In this document: piece after piece, positions 28,313 to 38,900 of the stretch
Layout: the number at the start of each line of letters is the position of its first letter
Numbering within the stretch: position 1 is the stretch's first letter
NCBI RefSeq assembly: GCF_009834515.1
Contig: NZ_CP019426.1
Coordinates: forward strand, 5,215,001-5,279,000
Direction: 5' to 3'
Origin: Pseudomonas sp. R84
GTDB lineage: Bacteria; Pseudomonadota; Gammaproteobacteria; Pseudomonadales; Pseudomonadaceae
Length of the DNA stretch: 64,000 bases
Notes under the pieces: generated by a model
What the model was told of the DNA's origin: nothing
Database searches by the model: none
What the model saw: only the letters and a program-made list of their open reading frames with translations
Translations under genes and position numbers: made by a program

Positions 28313-29932
28313 ATGAGCCTGTCACTCCTGAGCCGCTACGCCTTCTTTGCCGTCTGCGTGATATTTACCCTCGCCAGCCTGCCCTTTCTCGAACATGACT
28401 GGCTGTGGCCGATCACCGCCGTCACCGGTGTGTTGAGCCTGCTCGGTCTGTTCGACCTGCTGCAAAGCCCGCACGCGGTGCGCCGCAACTACCCGATCCT
28501 CGGCAACATCCGCTATCTGGTCGAAGGCATCCGTCCGGAGATCCGTCAGTACCTGCTGGAGTCCGACAGCGACGCCCTGCCCTTCTCTCGCGCGCAACGT
28601 TCGCTGGTCTATTCGCGAGCGAAAAACGAAACCGCCGACAAACCGTTCGGCACGCTGATCGATGTCTATCAATCGGGTTTTGAGTTCATCGGCCACTCGA
28701 TGCGTCCGGCACCGCTGAGCGACCCGAGCAGTTTCCGCGTCACCGTCGGCGGCCCGCAGTGCAGCCAGCCCTACTCGGCGTCGGTGTTCAACATCTCGGC
28801 GATGAGCTTCGGTTCGCTCAGCGCCAATGCCATTCGCGCGTTGAACCAGGGCGCGAAACTCGGCAACTTTGCCCACGACACCGGTGAAGGCAGCATCAGC
28901 CCGTATCACCGCGAACATGGCGGTGACCTGACCTGGGAACTGGGTAGCGGCTACTTCGGTTGCCGCACCAGCGACGGCCGTTTCGACCCGGAACGCTTCG
29001 CTACCCAGGCGCAGAATCCGCAGGTGCGGATGATTGAAATCAAGATGAGCCAGGGCGCCAAACCCGGCCACGGCGGCATCCTGCCCAAGCACAAAGTCAC
29101 CAAGGAAATCGCCGAAACCCGTGGGATCCTGATGGGCGAAGACTGCGTCTCGCCGTCGCGCCATAGCGCGTTTTCCACACCGCTGGAAATGATGCAGTTC
29201 ATTCAGCAATTGCGTGAGCTGTCCGGCGGCAAACCGGTGGGTTTCAAGTTCTGCCTTGGCCATCCGTGGGAATTCATGGGCATCGCCAAAGCCATGCTGG
29301 AAACCGGCATCCTCCCGGACTTCATCGTTGTCGACGGCAAGGAAGGTGGCACCGGCGCCGCCCCGGTCGAATTCACCGACCACATCGGCGTGCCGATGCG
29401 CGAAGGCCTGCTGTTTGTCCACAACACCCTGGTCGGCCTGAACCTGCGCGACAAGATCAAACTCGGCGCCAGCGGCAAGATCGTCAGCGCCTTCGACATC
29501 GCCAGCGTGCTGGCCATCGGCGCCGACTGGGCCAACTCCGCACGCGGCTTCATGTTTGCCATCGGCTGCATCCAGTCGCAAAGCTGCCACACCAACAAAT
29601 GCCCGACCGGCGTGGCCACTCAGGATGCTCTGCGTCAACGCGCGCTGGTGGTGCCGGACAAGGCGCAGCGCGTCTTCAGCTTCCACCGCAATACCTTGAA
29701 GGCTCTGGCGGAAATGCTCGCAGCGGCCGGGCTTGAACATCCATCACAACTGTCGGCCAAGCATCTGGTACGGCGCATGTCGGCGACCGAGATCAAACTG
29801 TTTTCGCAGTTGCACGTGTTCCTGAAACCGGGGGAATTGCTCACCGGGGAAGTCAACGGCGAGTTCTATTCGCGGATGTGGCAGATGGCGCGGGCGGACA
29901 GTTTTGAGCCGCAGGAAGTCGCGGCCGCGTAA
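28313..29932 (+). CDS. FMN-binding glutamate synthase family protein
   Basis: A 539-residue protein. Two N-terminal membrane helices (about residues 5-45) precede a flavin-binding TIM barrel like the synthase domain of glutamate synthase GltB. Visible motifs are DGKEGGTGAAP (phosphate/FMN loop) and CIQSQSCHTNKCPTGVATQ, whose three cysteines (C-x5-C-x4-C) match the 3Fe-4S cluster site. The amidotransferase domain of GltB is absent. It probably performs a flavin-dependent reaction on glutamate or 2-oxoglutarate, or a related N-methylglutamate-type reaction. The start ATG 28313 has an AAGGAA ribosome-binding site; the frame upstream overlaps the REP element. Confidence 0.88.
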   Translation: MSLSLLSRYAFFAVCVIFTLASLPFLEHDWLWPITAVTGVLSLLGLFDLLQSPHAVRRNYPILGNIRYLVEGIRPEIRQYLLESDSDALPFSRAQRSLVYSRAKNETADKPFGTLIDVYQSGFEFIGHSMRPAPLSDPSSFRVTVGGPQCSQPYSASVFNISAMSFGSLSANAIRALNQGAKLGNFAHDTGEGSISPYHREHGGDLTWELGSGYFGCRTSDGRFDPERFATQAQNPQVRMIEIKMSQGAKPGHGGILPKHKVTKEIAETRGILMGEDCVSPSRHSAFSTPLEMMQFIQQLRELSGGKPVGFKFCLGHPWEFMGIAKAMLETGILPDFIVVDGKEGGTGAAPVEFTDHIGVPMREGLLFVHNTLVGLNLRDKIKLGASGKIVSAFDIASVLAIGADWANSARGFMFAIGCIQSQSCHTNKCPTGVATQDALRQRALVVPDKAQRVFSFHRNTLKALAEMLAAAGLEHPSQLSAKHLVRRMSATEIKLFSQLHVFLKPGELLTGEVNGEFYSRMWQMARADSFEPQEVAAA

Positions 29933-29968
29933 CGGCCAATGCGCCGGTCTGCGCAACGGACCGGCGCG

Positions 29969-30331
29969 TTACTGCTGATTTTGGCGCAACAAGACAAACC
30001 GGAAAAAAAGGTAACCCGACGACAGATTGAACAGTGTGAAAGACACCACTGTGGCCAATCCATGCCAATGCTGCGCATCGGCAATAGCGCCGATGGCAAA
30101 ACTCACTCCGCCCATGCCGCCGATAAACAACAGGTAGCGGAGCAGCGACGTATTGCGCTCGAAGGTATACAGCACATTCACGTAAAACGAGAACGCCGCG
30201 GCCACGCAAAACGCGGTGAAATTACTGGCAGCCTGCGTCAGCCCCGCGGCGGTGAACAGGACAAAAAATATCTGCCAGTGAATCAGTCCATCGGCGAGGC
30301 CGATCACAGTCAATGCAGAGAATCCTTTCAT
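29969..30331 (-). CDS. GtrA-like membrane protein
   Basis: A 120-residue, four-helix membrane protein of the GtrA/DPMS-associated type, recognised from SNFTAFCVAAAFSFYVNVLYTFE and the final helix FNLSSGYLFFRFVLL. GtrA proteins are thought to flip lipid-linked sugars for glycosylation of O-antigen or cell-surface polymers. Partners gtrB and a glycosyltransferase are not next to it. The start at 30331 has AAGGAAC upstream. A lux-box-like site with one mismatch lies about 75 bp upstream, so it may be population-density controlled. Confidence 0.85.
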   Translation of the reverse strand: MKGFSALTVIGLADGLIHWQIFFVLFTAAGLTQAASNFTAFCVAAAFSFYVNVLYTFERNTSLLRYLLFIGGMGGVSFAIGAIADAQHWHGLATVVSFTLFNLSSGYLFFRFVLLRQNQQ

Positions 30332-30397
30332 CTCGGTTCCTTGCCAAAGCCGTTTTTGGCGAACAGCCAACCTAGGTCATTACACGCTGGTGGTCTA

Positions 30398-30413
30398 CTG
30401 TCAGAAATTACAG
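30398..30413. promoter_or_regulatory. Lux-box-like palindrome 3 (one mismatch)
   Basis: CTGTCA-GAAA-TTACAG, preceded by CTA as in copy 1. One base of the right half-site differs from TGACAG. Centred about 75 bp upstream of the GtrA-like gene on the minus strand; a TAGGTT hexamer about 33 bp from the centre could be a -10 element. It is not likely to control the toxin-like gene at 30572-33820, whose 3' end faces it. Confidence 0.5.
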
Positions 30414-30571
30414 GTACAGGGCTGATTGCGACCAACGGTCAGCACTTCACCAAGCCCACAAAGACGTTGAAGCGCTGCCCGAGGCTGCGATCTTTTTTGC
30501 TATCGGGTTTTCCGACCTGCAACGCCAAACGCTCGCACTTTGCATTGCATTGCCCGGTTGCAACTAATGTT

Positions 30572-33500
30572 TCAGGCGACGACGTTAACCGCAATCAGTA
30601 CGTCAGGATCAGGCAACTCGAAGGATGAGAGATCTTCAACATGGTTGCGACTGATGAAACCATTGTCGATGTCGGCGGGATGAAACTCGCTGACATTGAA
30701 ATCACGACCAGCACGCTTGCTCCCATAGGTATTGAACGTAACGCTCAACGCTCCGCTTTCCAATGCTTTATGCAAACCCTCCTTCATGGCTTCTGGAGTG
30801 GCAAACTTCACTAATCCGGAATTGGGTTCGTAAAAAAGCCACTCGGGTTTACCGTTCCTGACTCTTATTGCTGCAAGCATTGCATGGTCTTTACTGGTCA
30901 GTCGTAGAATTTTCGAATTCGGAGAAGTTTCCAGTGCTTCGATAATATCGTCAGCATCCATTTTTGTGCGGGGTGCGCCCATATGAAAGGTGTATTTGTT
31001 ATTCACCGTATTGTGGAACTGCTCCAGGTTGGAGATAAATTTTGTGGCGTCAGGACTGTAGGGCATCTTGGCCGCCTTGGACAGGTTCTCCATCAGCTTG
31101 TCTTCATTGCCTTTGAGAATGGCCAGTGCCATCGCGTTTGAAAGCCCTGCGCACTGACCTTTGGAAACCATATTGACGTGCGCCAGATAATGCCCTTGCG
31201 AATAGGCAGTGACTTTGACATTTACGCCCTTCAAATCCTGAACAAGCAGCGCGGAAGAATACTTGGCGTCCTGAATCATTCTTGTTTTCAGTTCTTTTGT
31301 CAGAGCGCCTATCTCTGTTGGCGTGAGCCCGGGTTCCGATGCCAGATCAATCAGGTCATCAAACTTCATTCTCGGTCGATAGCCACTGATATCCAATAAC
31401 CGACCTTCGAGGTAGCCATGATTGAAATCAGCAATATTTCTCGGGTTTTTCGCAAATTCAATGTTGTGATAAAAGCCAACGTAGACACGGGAGTTGGCCT
31501 CACTGCCCAGCGTCCCTCCCCAACTGACCCCACGCGCCGTGAACTCTCTCGGAGGGCCATAAAGTTGACTGGTATCAATGTTGTACTGATACCAATTGTC
31601 ATTTTTCAGCACGCCCACACTGTCGATAGTTTGTTCACCTACCTTGAAGGTACCTATCAGGGTAGGCCCATGCTGTTGGCCCACTGCGTGGAGAAACTTG
31701 AAGCCATCCGGCGCATTGCGCAATTTGTCGAGTTGTCGTACGGCGAAGGCACCTACCAAGCCGAGCCCTTTTCCTAACAGCTTACTTCCTGCCACCGCCA
31801 GAGCGGGCAAACCACTGAACGGATTGAGTTCGCCAATGACGAATGCTCCGATTATCCTCGCGGCCCGGAGTCCCCGGCTGATTGCCGAAGCGGTCCTGCC
31901 CACGACCTGAGTCAGTTTGGCTGCGGTCGACGCTCCGGCGGTAATGAATCCCAAGGCATCGAAGAACAGATCCACCGCACCGTCGAAATAGTTTCCTTTT
32001 ATAAAGTTGGTAATGGCTGACTTGAAGGGAACCAAGTCAACCACGAAATCGATTACCTTCTGCGTGACCGCGTCTTCCCGCTCTTGAGTCGTCTGGCCTT
32101 TGGCTGCCTGCAGAATGTCCTCGTTATCCAGGTCCAGATGTTGAACGAAGGCCTGGGCGATCAGTTCGGTTCTCTCGCTGGAATAACTGTTGAGCGGTAA
32201 CGAATCATTGACGGGTTGTGGAGACAGCTTCCCGGCTTTCGATTTGTCAGTCAGATCCATGGGTTCGATCGTGTATATGAGGCTCGGGACCAAGGGATTG
32301 ACGCGCTTTACGGGCTCCGCCGGGTCATAAGGTTTGCTCTCGATAACGCTGCGCTTCAAATCAATTTCATAGAGTTTTGTGTCACCGTCCCACTCGACTT
32401 TCATTGTCAGGGCGCTACGTGTGGATTCCAGTTTTTTGCCAAAGAAATCCAGATTGAGCCTATAAGTCTTATGCTGATAGAACGAGACATTGCCATATTC
32501 GAGACTTTTTCTGTCCTTCAGCGGTAACTCGGCTACCAGATGTTTTACGCTCAGGCGAGCGCCTTCCTTGATGTTGCGGAGTGCACTGTCGAACTGCGTT
32601 TGAAAGATATCTTTTACGCCCAGTTCGAGGGGCGTGTTGATTTCGTCAAGAAGCGGACGCAAGCGTGGATCACGAGTAGTCCATCGGTAGTAAGGAGGTC
32701 CTCCCATCATCACGATGTCCAGCAGGGAATATCTGCCATTGAGCGTCGGGTACAAACCGCTCGGATCTGCCGCTGGCTGCTCCAGAAGCCGCTCTTCAAA
32801 AGGGACGTCACCCTTGAACGTCGCCTTGAGCCTGGTCAGCGCGATTGCTTTGCGGTTTGGGAGTTCGCTGTTCAACAGGATCGAAATATTGAGGCGGTCG
32901 GTCAGTTGCTGATTGAACTGCGTTTTGACTTTGTCCAGTTCGTCGAGAGTGTAATGCTCCTCGTGGTTTTTTTTGATCACACCCTTGATCACACCCCAGT
33001 CCGCCAAAGCGGCGGCATGGACCGGCGGAGCGACTTGTGGGTCGATCATTGCAGCGCTGTCCGCGCTGGCCATGACTTGGGCAAATGTCATTTGCGGGAC
33101 TTTGCCGGGCGTGTGAACTTCAATCGTCCGCGCTGCAACAGTCAGGTTGACCCATGCCGCGCTGCCGTATTTCAAACTGTCGGGCAGCTTCTCGATAAGG
33201 CATTCGGGCGCCTTGCGCGCGAGTAACAAGTTGGCGGCCAATCCGGCCAACCTGGAGCTGCTCAAGCCTGCGTTGGTCAAGTAATCAACAAGACGATCGA
33301 ATACCGCCGAAGCAGGTTTGCCCCAGAGCTTTTCATCCAGCAGATCAAAACCCGCAGTGGTGGTGCGCGTCGGACGATCAATCTCACCCTGATGCAGGCT
33401 CAAATGAATGCCGGCCATGGTGTATTCACTGATGCTGACATCCGTAGCTATTGCGTTCAGACGGGTTTGTATCGCTTGCCCCAGCGCTTGCCCACGGGAA

Positions 33501-33820
33501 CCGGTAATCAGTGTTGCCAATGCCGAGGACGGATCCCGGAGTGCCGTATCTGAAAGAGGATTTTCACTGTTCAAATAATCCAGCACTCCTGCCCCGGGTG
33601 TCGAAATGTGATCGAGGCTGTCCAGATACAGGCTGGTGACTTGCAAGACTTCTTTTTGTTCAGCAGTCGTCAATGGAATTGGCCAAGACATTGCTCCACC
33701 AAAATCGCCAAACTTGTGCGGCAAGATTTTTTCAACTTCCAGGTAGGTTGTAATTACTTCAGACTGATTATCGACAGCGGACGAAGCTGTATCAATAACG
33801 GACTCATTATATTCGTACAT
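30572..33820 (-). CDS. Toxin-like protein with C-terminal C58/YopT-like cysteine protease motifs, 1082 aa
   Basis: A 1082-residue protein of the Pseudomonas dermonecrotic-toxin type. About residues 587-640 form a hydrophobic helical segment (VIDFVVDLVPFKSAITNFIKG) as in the other large toxins here. The C-terminal 200 residues resemble clan CA, family C58 (YopT/AvrPphB) proteases: Cys890 in KGQCAGLS, His979 in KDHAMLA and, 19 residues later, FYEPNSG, which corresponds to the family's D-P-N-x-G acid but carries Glu998. Such domains cleave host proteins or process the toxin itself. A good AAGGAAG ribosome-binding site precedes the ATG. By eye the gene and its 5' flank are less GC-rich than the surroundings, suggesting transfer. 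There is no signal peptide. Confidence 0.8.
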   Translation of the reverse strand: MYEYNESVIDTASSAVDNQSEVITTYLEVEKILPHKFGDFGGAMSWPIPLTTAEQKEVLQVTSLYLDSLDHISTPGAGVLDYLNSENPLSDTALRDPSSALATLITGSRGQALGQAIQTRLNAIATDVSISEYTMAGIHLSLHQGEIDRPTRTTTAGFDLLDEKLWGKPASAVFDRLVDYLTNAGLSSSRLAGLAANLLLARKAPECLIEKLPDSLKYGSAAWVNLTVAARTIEVHTPGKVPQMTFAQVMASADSAAMIDPQVAPPVHAAALADWGVIKGVIKKNHEEHYTLDELDKVKTQFNQQLTDRLNISILLNSELPNRKAIALTRLKATFKGDVPFEERLLEQPAADPSGLYPTLNGRYSLLDIVMMGGPPYYRWTTRDPRLRPLLDEINTPLELGVKDIFQTQFDSALRNIKEGARLSVKHLVAELPLKDRKSLEYGNVSFYQHKTYRLNLDFFGKKLESTRSALTMKVEWDGDTKLYEIDLKRSVIESKPYDPAEPVKRVNPLVPSLIYTIEPMDLTDKSKAGKLSPQPVNDSLPLNSYSSERTELIAQAFVQHLDLDNEDILQAAKGQTTQEREDAVTQKVIDFVVDLVPFKSAITNFIKGNYFDGAVDLFFDALGFITAGASTAAKLTQVVGRTASAISRGLRAARIIGAFVIGELNPFSGLPALAVAGSKLLGKGLGLVGAFAVRQLDKLRNAPDGFKFLHAVGQQHGPTLIGTFKVGEQTIDSVGVLKNDNWYQYNIDTSQLYGPPREFTARGVSWGGTLGSEANSRVYVGFYHNIEFAKNPRNIADFNHGYLEGRLLDISGYRPRMKFDDLIDLASEPGLTPTEIGALTKELKTRMIQDAKYSSALLVQDLKGVNVKVTAYSQGHYLAHVNMVSKGQCAGLSNAMALAILKGNEDKLMENLSKAAKMPYSPDATKFISNLEQFHNTVNNKYTFHMGAPRTKMDADDIIEALETSPNSKILRLTSKDHAMLAAIRVRNGKPEWLFYEPNSGLVKFATPEAMKEGLHKALESGALSVTFNTYGSKRAGRDFNVSEFHPADIDNGFISRNHVEDLSSFELPDPDVLIAVNVVA

Positions 33821-34231
33821 TCGATCTTCCTTGACGGATTAAATTGAATGAAAAGTAAATAATGAAAAACGCCAAAACACAAAGCCAGAAACCATTACAA
33901 ACTACAGAAGTAACAAGCTGCATATACGACAATTAAATACACAACACACCAACTTGTTACCGATTACATATTAGTAGCCGCGCACAGCATGCCATAGCCG
34001 ACTCTAACAAACCTTGACCAGTCCACTATTCATTACACTCAGAGCAATAGTCATCGAGCTTTATTACACTATACATCCGAACATATGCATTGAAAAAATA
34101 CGGGAGAGAAAACACGCAACACTGTTAAAACAGAAAAAGATCACATCCCGCAACAAGACCTACACAATTAAAACCATGTAGATACTGTTACTGGAAGCGA
34201 TCTTTTACTTTGACCCGTCGCGTTTCGGCAA
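33821..34231. other. AT-rich intergenic region, no gene seen
   Basis: 411 bp upstream of the 1082-residue toxin-like gene and downstream of the permease gene. The composition is strikingly AT-rich for this genome and no credible open frame or strong hairpin is visible. It probably carries the toxin promoter and may be a target for H-NS-like silencers (MvaT/MvaU). Confidence 0.6.
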
Positions 34232-35653
34232 TTACGAGACCGAACGCACTGCCACGGACGATGCACTTCTCGGCTGCAACTTGAACACGTAGAACAAAAC
34301 GGTCAGCAGCACCAGGAACGCAGGTCCCACATACAGCGCCACGCGGGTGTCGGGGAAGTACGCCATCAGGCCGACCACCAGCACCAGAAACGCCAAGGCA
34401 AAGTACGAACTGACCGGGTACAGCCACATCTTGTACTTGAGGCCGGCACGTTCGCTGGCGCTCAGGCCTTTGCGGAATTTCAGCTGGGCCAGCAGGATCA
34501 TCACCCAGGTCCAGATCGCGCCGAAGGTGGCAATCGAGGTCACCCAGACAAAGACTTTTTCCGGCACCAGATAGTTGAGCATTACGCCCAAGAGCAACAC
34601 CCCGATCGACAGCAACAGCGCACGACGTGGCACACCATTATTCGAGGTCTTGGCAAAACCGGCCGGCGCCTGGCCGTTCTGCGCCAGGCTGTAGAGCATG
34701 CGCCCGGTGCTGAAGATGCCGCCGTTGCACGACGACAATGCTGCGGTAATCACCACGAAGTTGATGATGCCGGCGGCGGTCTTGATGCCCAGACGCTCAA
34801 AGGTCATCACGAACGGACTGCCCTGCGTGCCAATTTCGTTCCACGGGTAGATCGACAGAATCACGAACAGTGCGCCGACGTAGAACAGCAGAATCCGCCA
34901 GAACACCGATCCGATTGCATCGGGAATGGTCTTCTGCGGGTTCTTCGCCTCACCGGCGGTCAGGCCGATCATCTCGACGCCCAAGTAGGCGAACATGACC
35001 ATTTGCAGCGACATCAGCACGCCGGTCACGCCGTTGGGCATGAAGCCGCCGTGCGCCCAGAGGTTGGAAATCCCCAGTGCCACACCGTCATTGCCGAAAC
35101 CGAAGGCGATAATGCCGACGCCGCCGATGACCATGGCGATGATCGTGACGATCTTGATCAGCGCGAACCAGAACTCGAATTCACCGAAGGCCTTCACCGC
35201 GATCAGGTTGATCGACCCCATGCTGATCAGCGCGGCCAACGCCCAGATCCAGCGCGGTACATCGGGAAACCAGATGCCCATGTACACCGCCACTGCGGTG
35301 ATTTCCGCGACGCAGGTCACCAGCCACAGAAACCAGTAGTTCCAGCCAGTGAGGAAGCCTGCCAACGGGCCGAGGTAGTCTTGTGCGTAGCGGCTGAACG
35401 AGCCAGCGACCGGGTTGTGCACGGCCATTTCGCCGAGGGCACGCATGATCACCAGGATTGCCAGCCCACCGAGAATATAAGACAGCATGATCGCCGGGCC
35501 GGCCATCTCGATGGCCTTGGCCGAACCTAAAAACAGACCGACGCCGATACAGGCTCCGAGCGCCATCAGGCGAATATGCCGTTCGCCGAGTTCACGTTTG
35601 AGCGGTCCGCCCTGAGCGGTGTCGCCGTGAGGCAGTTGATTGCCGACTGGCAT
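34232..35653 (-). CDS. Amino acid permease, AAT family (ProY/HutT-like)
   Basis: A 473-residue, 12-helix proton symporter. The sequence follows E. coli ProY closely: RHIRLMALGACIGVGLFLGSA, ALGEMAVHNPVAGSFSRYAQ, FAYLGVEMIGLTAGEAKNP and SIYPWNEIGT. Pseudomonas members with this sequence type transport proline or histidine; I cannot decide between them. The start is taken as ATG 35653, preceded by GAGG; the frame extends to a GTG at 35689. It sits between two toxin-like genes on the same strand without obvious functional connection. Confidence 0.88.
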   Translation of the reverse strand: MPVGNQLPHGDTAQGGPLKRELGERHIRLMALGACIGVGLFLGSAKAIEMAGPAIMLSYILGGLAILVIMRALGEMAVHNPVAGSFSRYAQDYLGPLAGFLTGWNYWFLWLVTCVAEITAVAVYMGIWFPDVPRWIWALAALISMGSINLIAVKAFGEFEFWFALIKIVTIIAMVIGGVGIIAFGFGNDGVALGISNLWAHGGFMPNGVTGVLMSLQMVMFAYLGVEMIGLTAGEAKNPQKTIPDAIGSVFWRILLFYVGALFVILSIYPWNEIGTQGSPFVMTFERLGIKTAAGIINFVVITAALSSCNGGIFSTGRMLYSLAQNGQAPAGFAKTSNNGVPRRALLLSIGVLLLGVMLNYLVPEKVFVWVTSIATFGAIWTWVMILLAQLKFRKGLSASERAGLKYKMWLYPVSSYFALAFLVLVVGLMAYFPDTRVALYVGPAFLVLLTVLFYVFKLQPRSASSVAVRSVS

Positions 35654-35992
35654 AGGGTGCAACCTCGTCTTGTTATTGGATATGACCACCGAGTATCGAA
35701 GCGTCGGCCGATAAGCCTTGGCTGGAAATGAAACCGCGCCTGCTTTGTGGGCAGACGCGTCTTGCAGGGCAACCTGAAAGATCAGCGGGGCGTGCAGTAT
35801 AAAAACCTTGGTGCAGGTCTTTTCACTCTATAAATCACAAGATTCAGCGGGAGTTGCCGCCAATGCACGAGCTGGTCGAGTAGATCAACTGGCAGAGGTA
35901 GGAAAACTCGCCACTAAAAACGGCGGCGAGTATTGCACAACCTTGGTGCGTCGTCTTTTCAACGTGCGGTTTTTATCCTCAGGAATCCGCCC
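35654..35992. other. Intergenic region, no gene seen
   Basis: 339 bp between the stop of the 1041-residue toxin-like gene and the start of the permease gene, both on the minus strand. It should hold the permease promoter. No convincing terminator, repeat or coding frame was found. Confidence 0.5.
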
Positions 35993-38900
35993 TCAAGCCG
36001 CGTTACTTTGCTGTGTCGGGGTGACCACGGTTTTCACGACTCTGGAACCGGTTCTGATGATCTTGTCCTGAGCAAAAGCTTTGGCCACACGGGTTGGCGG
36101 TTCAAAATAACCAGGATCTTTTACGGAGTATTTGGCAATGGTCGGCGCACCATACTGGGCTTGGTAGTGAAGCATCCATTCCTTCGTCAAACGCTCATAT
36201 TTCATGTAAGCAAACCCCGTCAGAATCATGTACGCGTTGCCGTTTTCATCATTACGCAACCCGTAATCCGGAAACTCCATGGCGGTACTCAACCCCCAAC
36301 CATGTTCGTGCGCAGGCAGATCGTTGTATTGCGCAGCTTCCTTGCCAGCCTCCACGTGCCTCACGCGCAGGACATCTTTCCCCATCTGATCCACGGTAAA
36401 AGAACAGCCGCTGAACCCAGGCGTAAACACATGATCGGGTTCGCCCAGTCCAGGGTGAACGGGAATGTCCACATAGCCTCCCTGAGGAGCCCAATATCCC
36501 AATACCGCGTTGGTCTGGTGTGGCAGTTTGTCAAGATCGCTCCACACGCTGATAGCGTTGAATTCGCCTTCGATCACGCCGGAAGTTGTCATCCTTTGCA
36601 TGGAAAAAATCATCTGCCCTCCGCCTTCGGTATTGGCCATTTGCGGATCTACCTTGCGGATATCCGACCAAAACTGGGGCTTGAAAAGATCAGTGCAGAT
36701 AGAAAGATTATCGAATTGCGGAGCCGCCAGGGCCTCACGAATATTCGTGGGCCTGGCGGTGAAAGGGACATATTCAAAGGGTCCCCAATCGTAGGAAAGA
36801 TGGCGAACATCGTTGAGCGTGACCACTTCGATCCGCGGTTCCCACAGACCGTTGGGCAAACGCTCGCGGTGGAAAGACGGGCGCGCCCAGACCGGTCTGC
36901 CAGAGGGGCCTGGCTGCGGTCCGCTGACGTCGTCCGTGTCATGAAGATCATCGGTGATATCGCCGCCGAACAGCGATTGCGGTTGCCATTGATCCGGCGC
37001 CACTTGCCGGTACCTGCGAGCCGCCAGTTCGTCGTAACTGGAATCGACAAGGATGACGTCGACCACTTCCGCGTTCAGGGTGAAATCATTCTTGACGCGG
37101 TACACCGCGACCTTGCCCCTCTCATCTATATTGCGAATATAACGGCGTTGCCCGTCAGCGCTTTGCAAGATCCCTTTGCCTGCCGGGCTGAGGCGCGCTA
37201 CTTCGGATGGCCTGACGGCATAGCGACGAAACTCCCTGTTACTGAACCCGGCAGGTGTCGGTTCAACGGATGTCGAAGGAGACGGCAACGCATGTTGCCA
37301 TTCGCCAGCCCCGTCCTGTTCAACAATCGGCTGGTAAGCCTGCGGTTTGTTCGGGTGAAGAATTCTCGATTGCCCGGTGGCCGGTTCGATGACTTTCTCG
37401 AAGACGCCGTCCTTGACCTTCACATAGCGACTGGCGCCGATCGCAAACTGATTCTGTGCATCAGGCTCCACATCTACCAACGACACGTCGCTTCGATAAG
37501 GTGCAAGGTCAGGCTTCCACAAACGCTTGTGTCCACCGGGCATCTCGATCGGCGTGAACTCCGAATGAACGCCGGCCAGCAACGGCAGCGTCGCCACACC
37601 AATGCCGATATTTTCCAACACGTCGGTGATGTGTTCCCAGCCGGCTTCCTTGTCGCCCTTGCTGAGTTCCTCAAGCCCTTCCAGCACTTCGTCCATCAAC
37701 TGCACGGCCGACACCCCGAGCATGACCAACCCCAATGGAGGCACGGCAAAAGACAGCACATTGAGTGCGGCCAGGCCGAGCTCGAGGGATAGGGCGAGCA
37801 ACGATTGCGTGTCCCGTGCATCGGCGTCGGCATTGGACACAGCGGCATCGCGGGCATCACGGAAAATCCGCTGGTTGAACTCCCGCTGCAACGTTGTCCA
37901 GATGTCATAGTGCTGGGCCCAAGGATCGCCTGAAGGATCCAGTACCCTGAGTTGCAGAAGAAAATCGGGATCATGCTTTTGCCGACGGGTTTCGTGATCC
38001 CACAGCCGTGGTTTGCCCGACGCCGTTGGAACCTCTTCGGTAAAGCTGTAGTAGAACGTCGAACGGTCCTTGTAACGCATGAAACGGCTGAAGAATTGTT
38101 GATAGGCCGTTGGCGCCCTGGGCGAGTCACTTTCAGCGCGACGCACGAACTGTTCGATCAATCGGGCCTTGAGTTCCGTCACTGTGGCGTAATGCTTTAC
38201 GGGATGATCAGGGTCGTCGGGAATGTAGGCGATGAAATCGTTCTTGGCGAAACCGTCAACGGTCGGCAGCAGGTCGTCGAGAATGCTTTCATCGTCCGGA
38301 TCGGCGATCTCGAAAATGATACAGCTGTGTACGGGCAACTCATTGAAACTCAAGCTGCGATACCACAGCGTCTTACCGTCGACGTGAACAGGTTCCTTCC
38401 CGGCTATACTCGACATCAACGCTTCAAAATGTTCCGGGCGAATATCACCCTTACATAATGCAATATAACTCGCCGCCTTCAGCGCCGCTTTCTGGTAGTT
38501 GACGAACAGCTTATTCAGCTTGCTCCGAGCACTGGCATCTTCCCAGTGAAGTTCAGTATGCAAGTGGGCCTGATACTGTTTGCCGATATCCAGCTGACGG
38601 CATAACGCGATGAACTCATGAACTTCAAGTGCGACTTCGACTGTCTTCCCTCCTGGGGCTGTCGTAAAACAATGCGGCTTGAAAAACAACATCGCCTTTT
38701 TTTCAGCCGGATGGTTATGCAGGGCGGCGTCAAGCAGCGAAGCGGGCGGAACTTGCGAGGTGTGAAAATCACTCTTGCCGGACAAATCGACCAGCACCCG
38801 ATTGACGTCCAGATCCAGGCCGCACCTGTCCTTGATGGCCTTGGCAAGCCTGGGCGCGGCGAATTCATGCGGTGTTTTCACGGAGGCCATGGCGTTATTC

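Noticed and set aside
35808..36071. A short plus-strand frame between the permease and CNF-like toxin genes
   Set aside because: No ribosome-binding site or recognisable protein, and it runs into the opposite-strand toxin gene.
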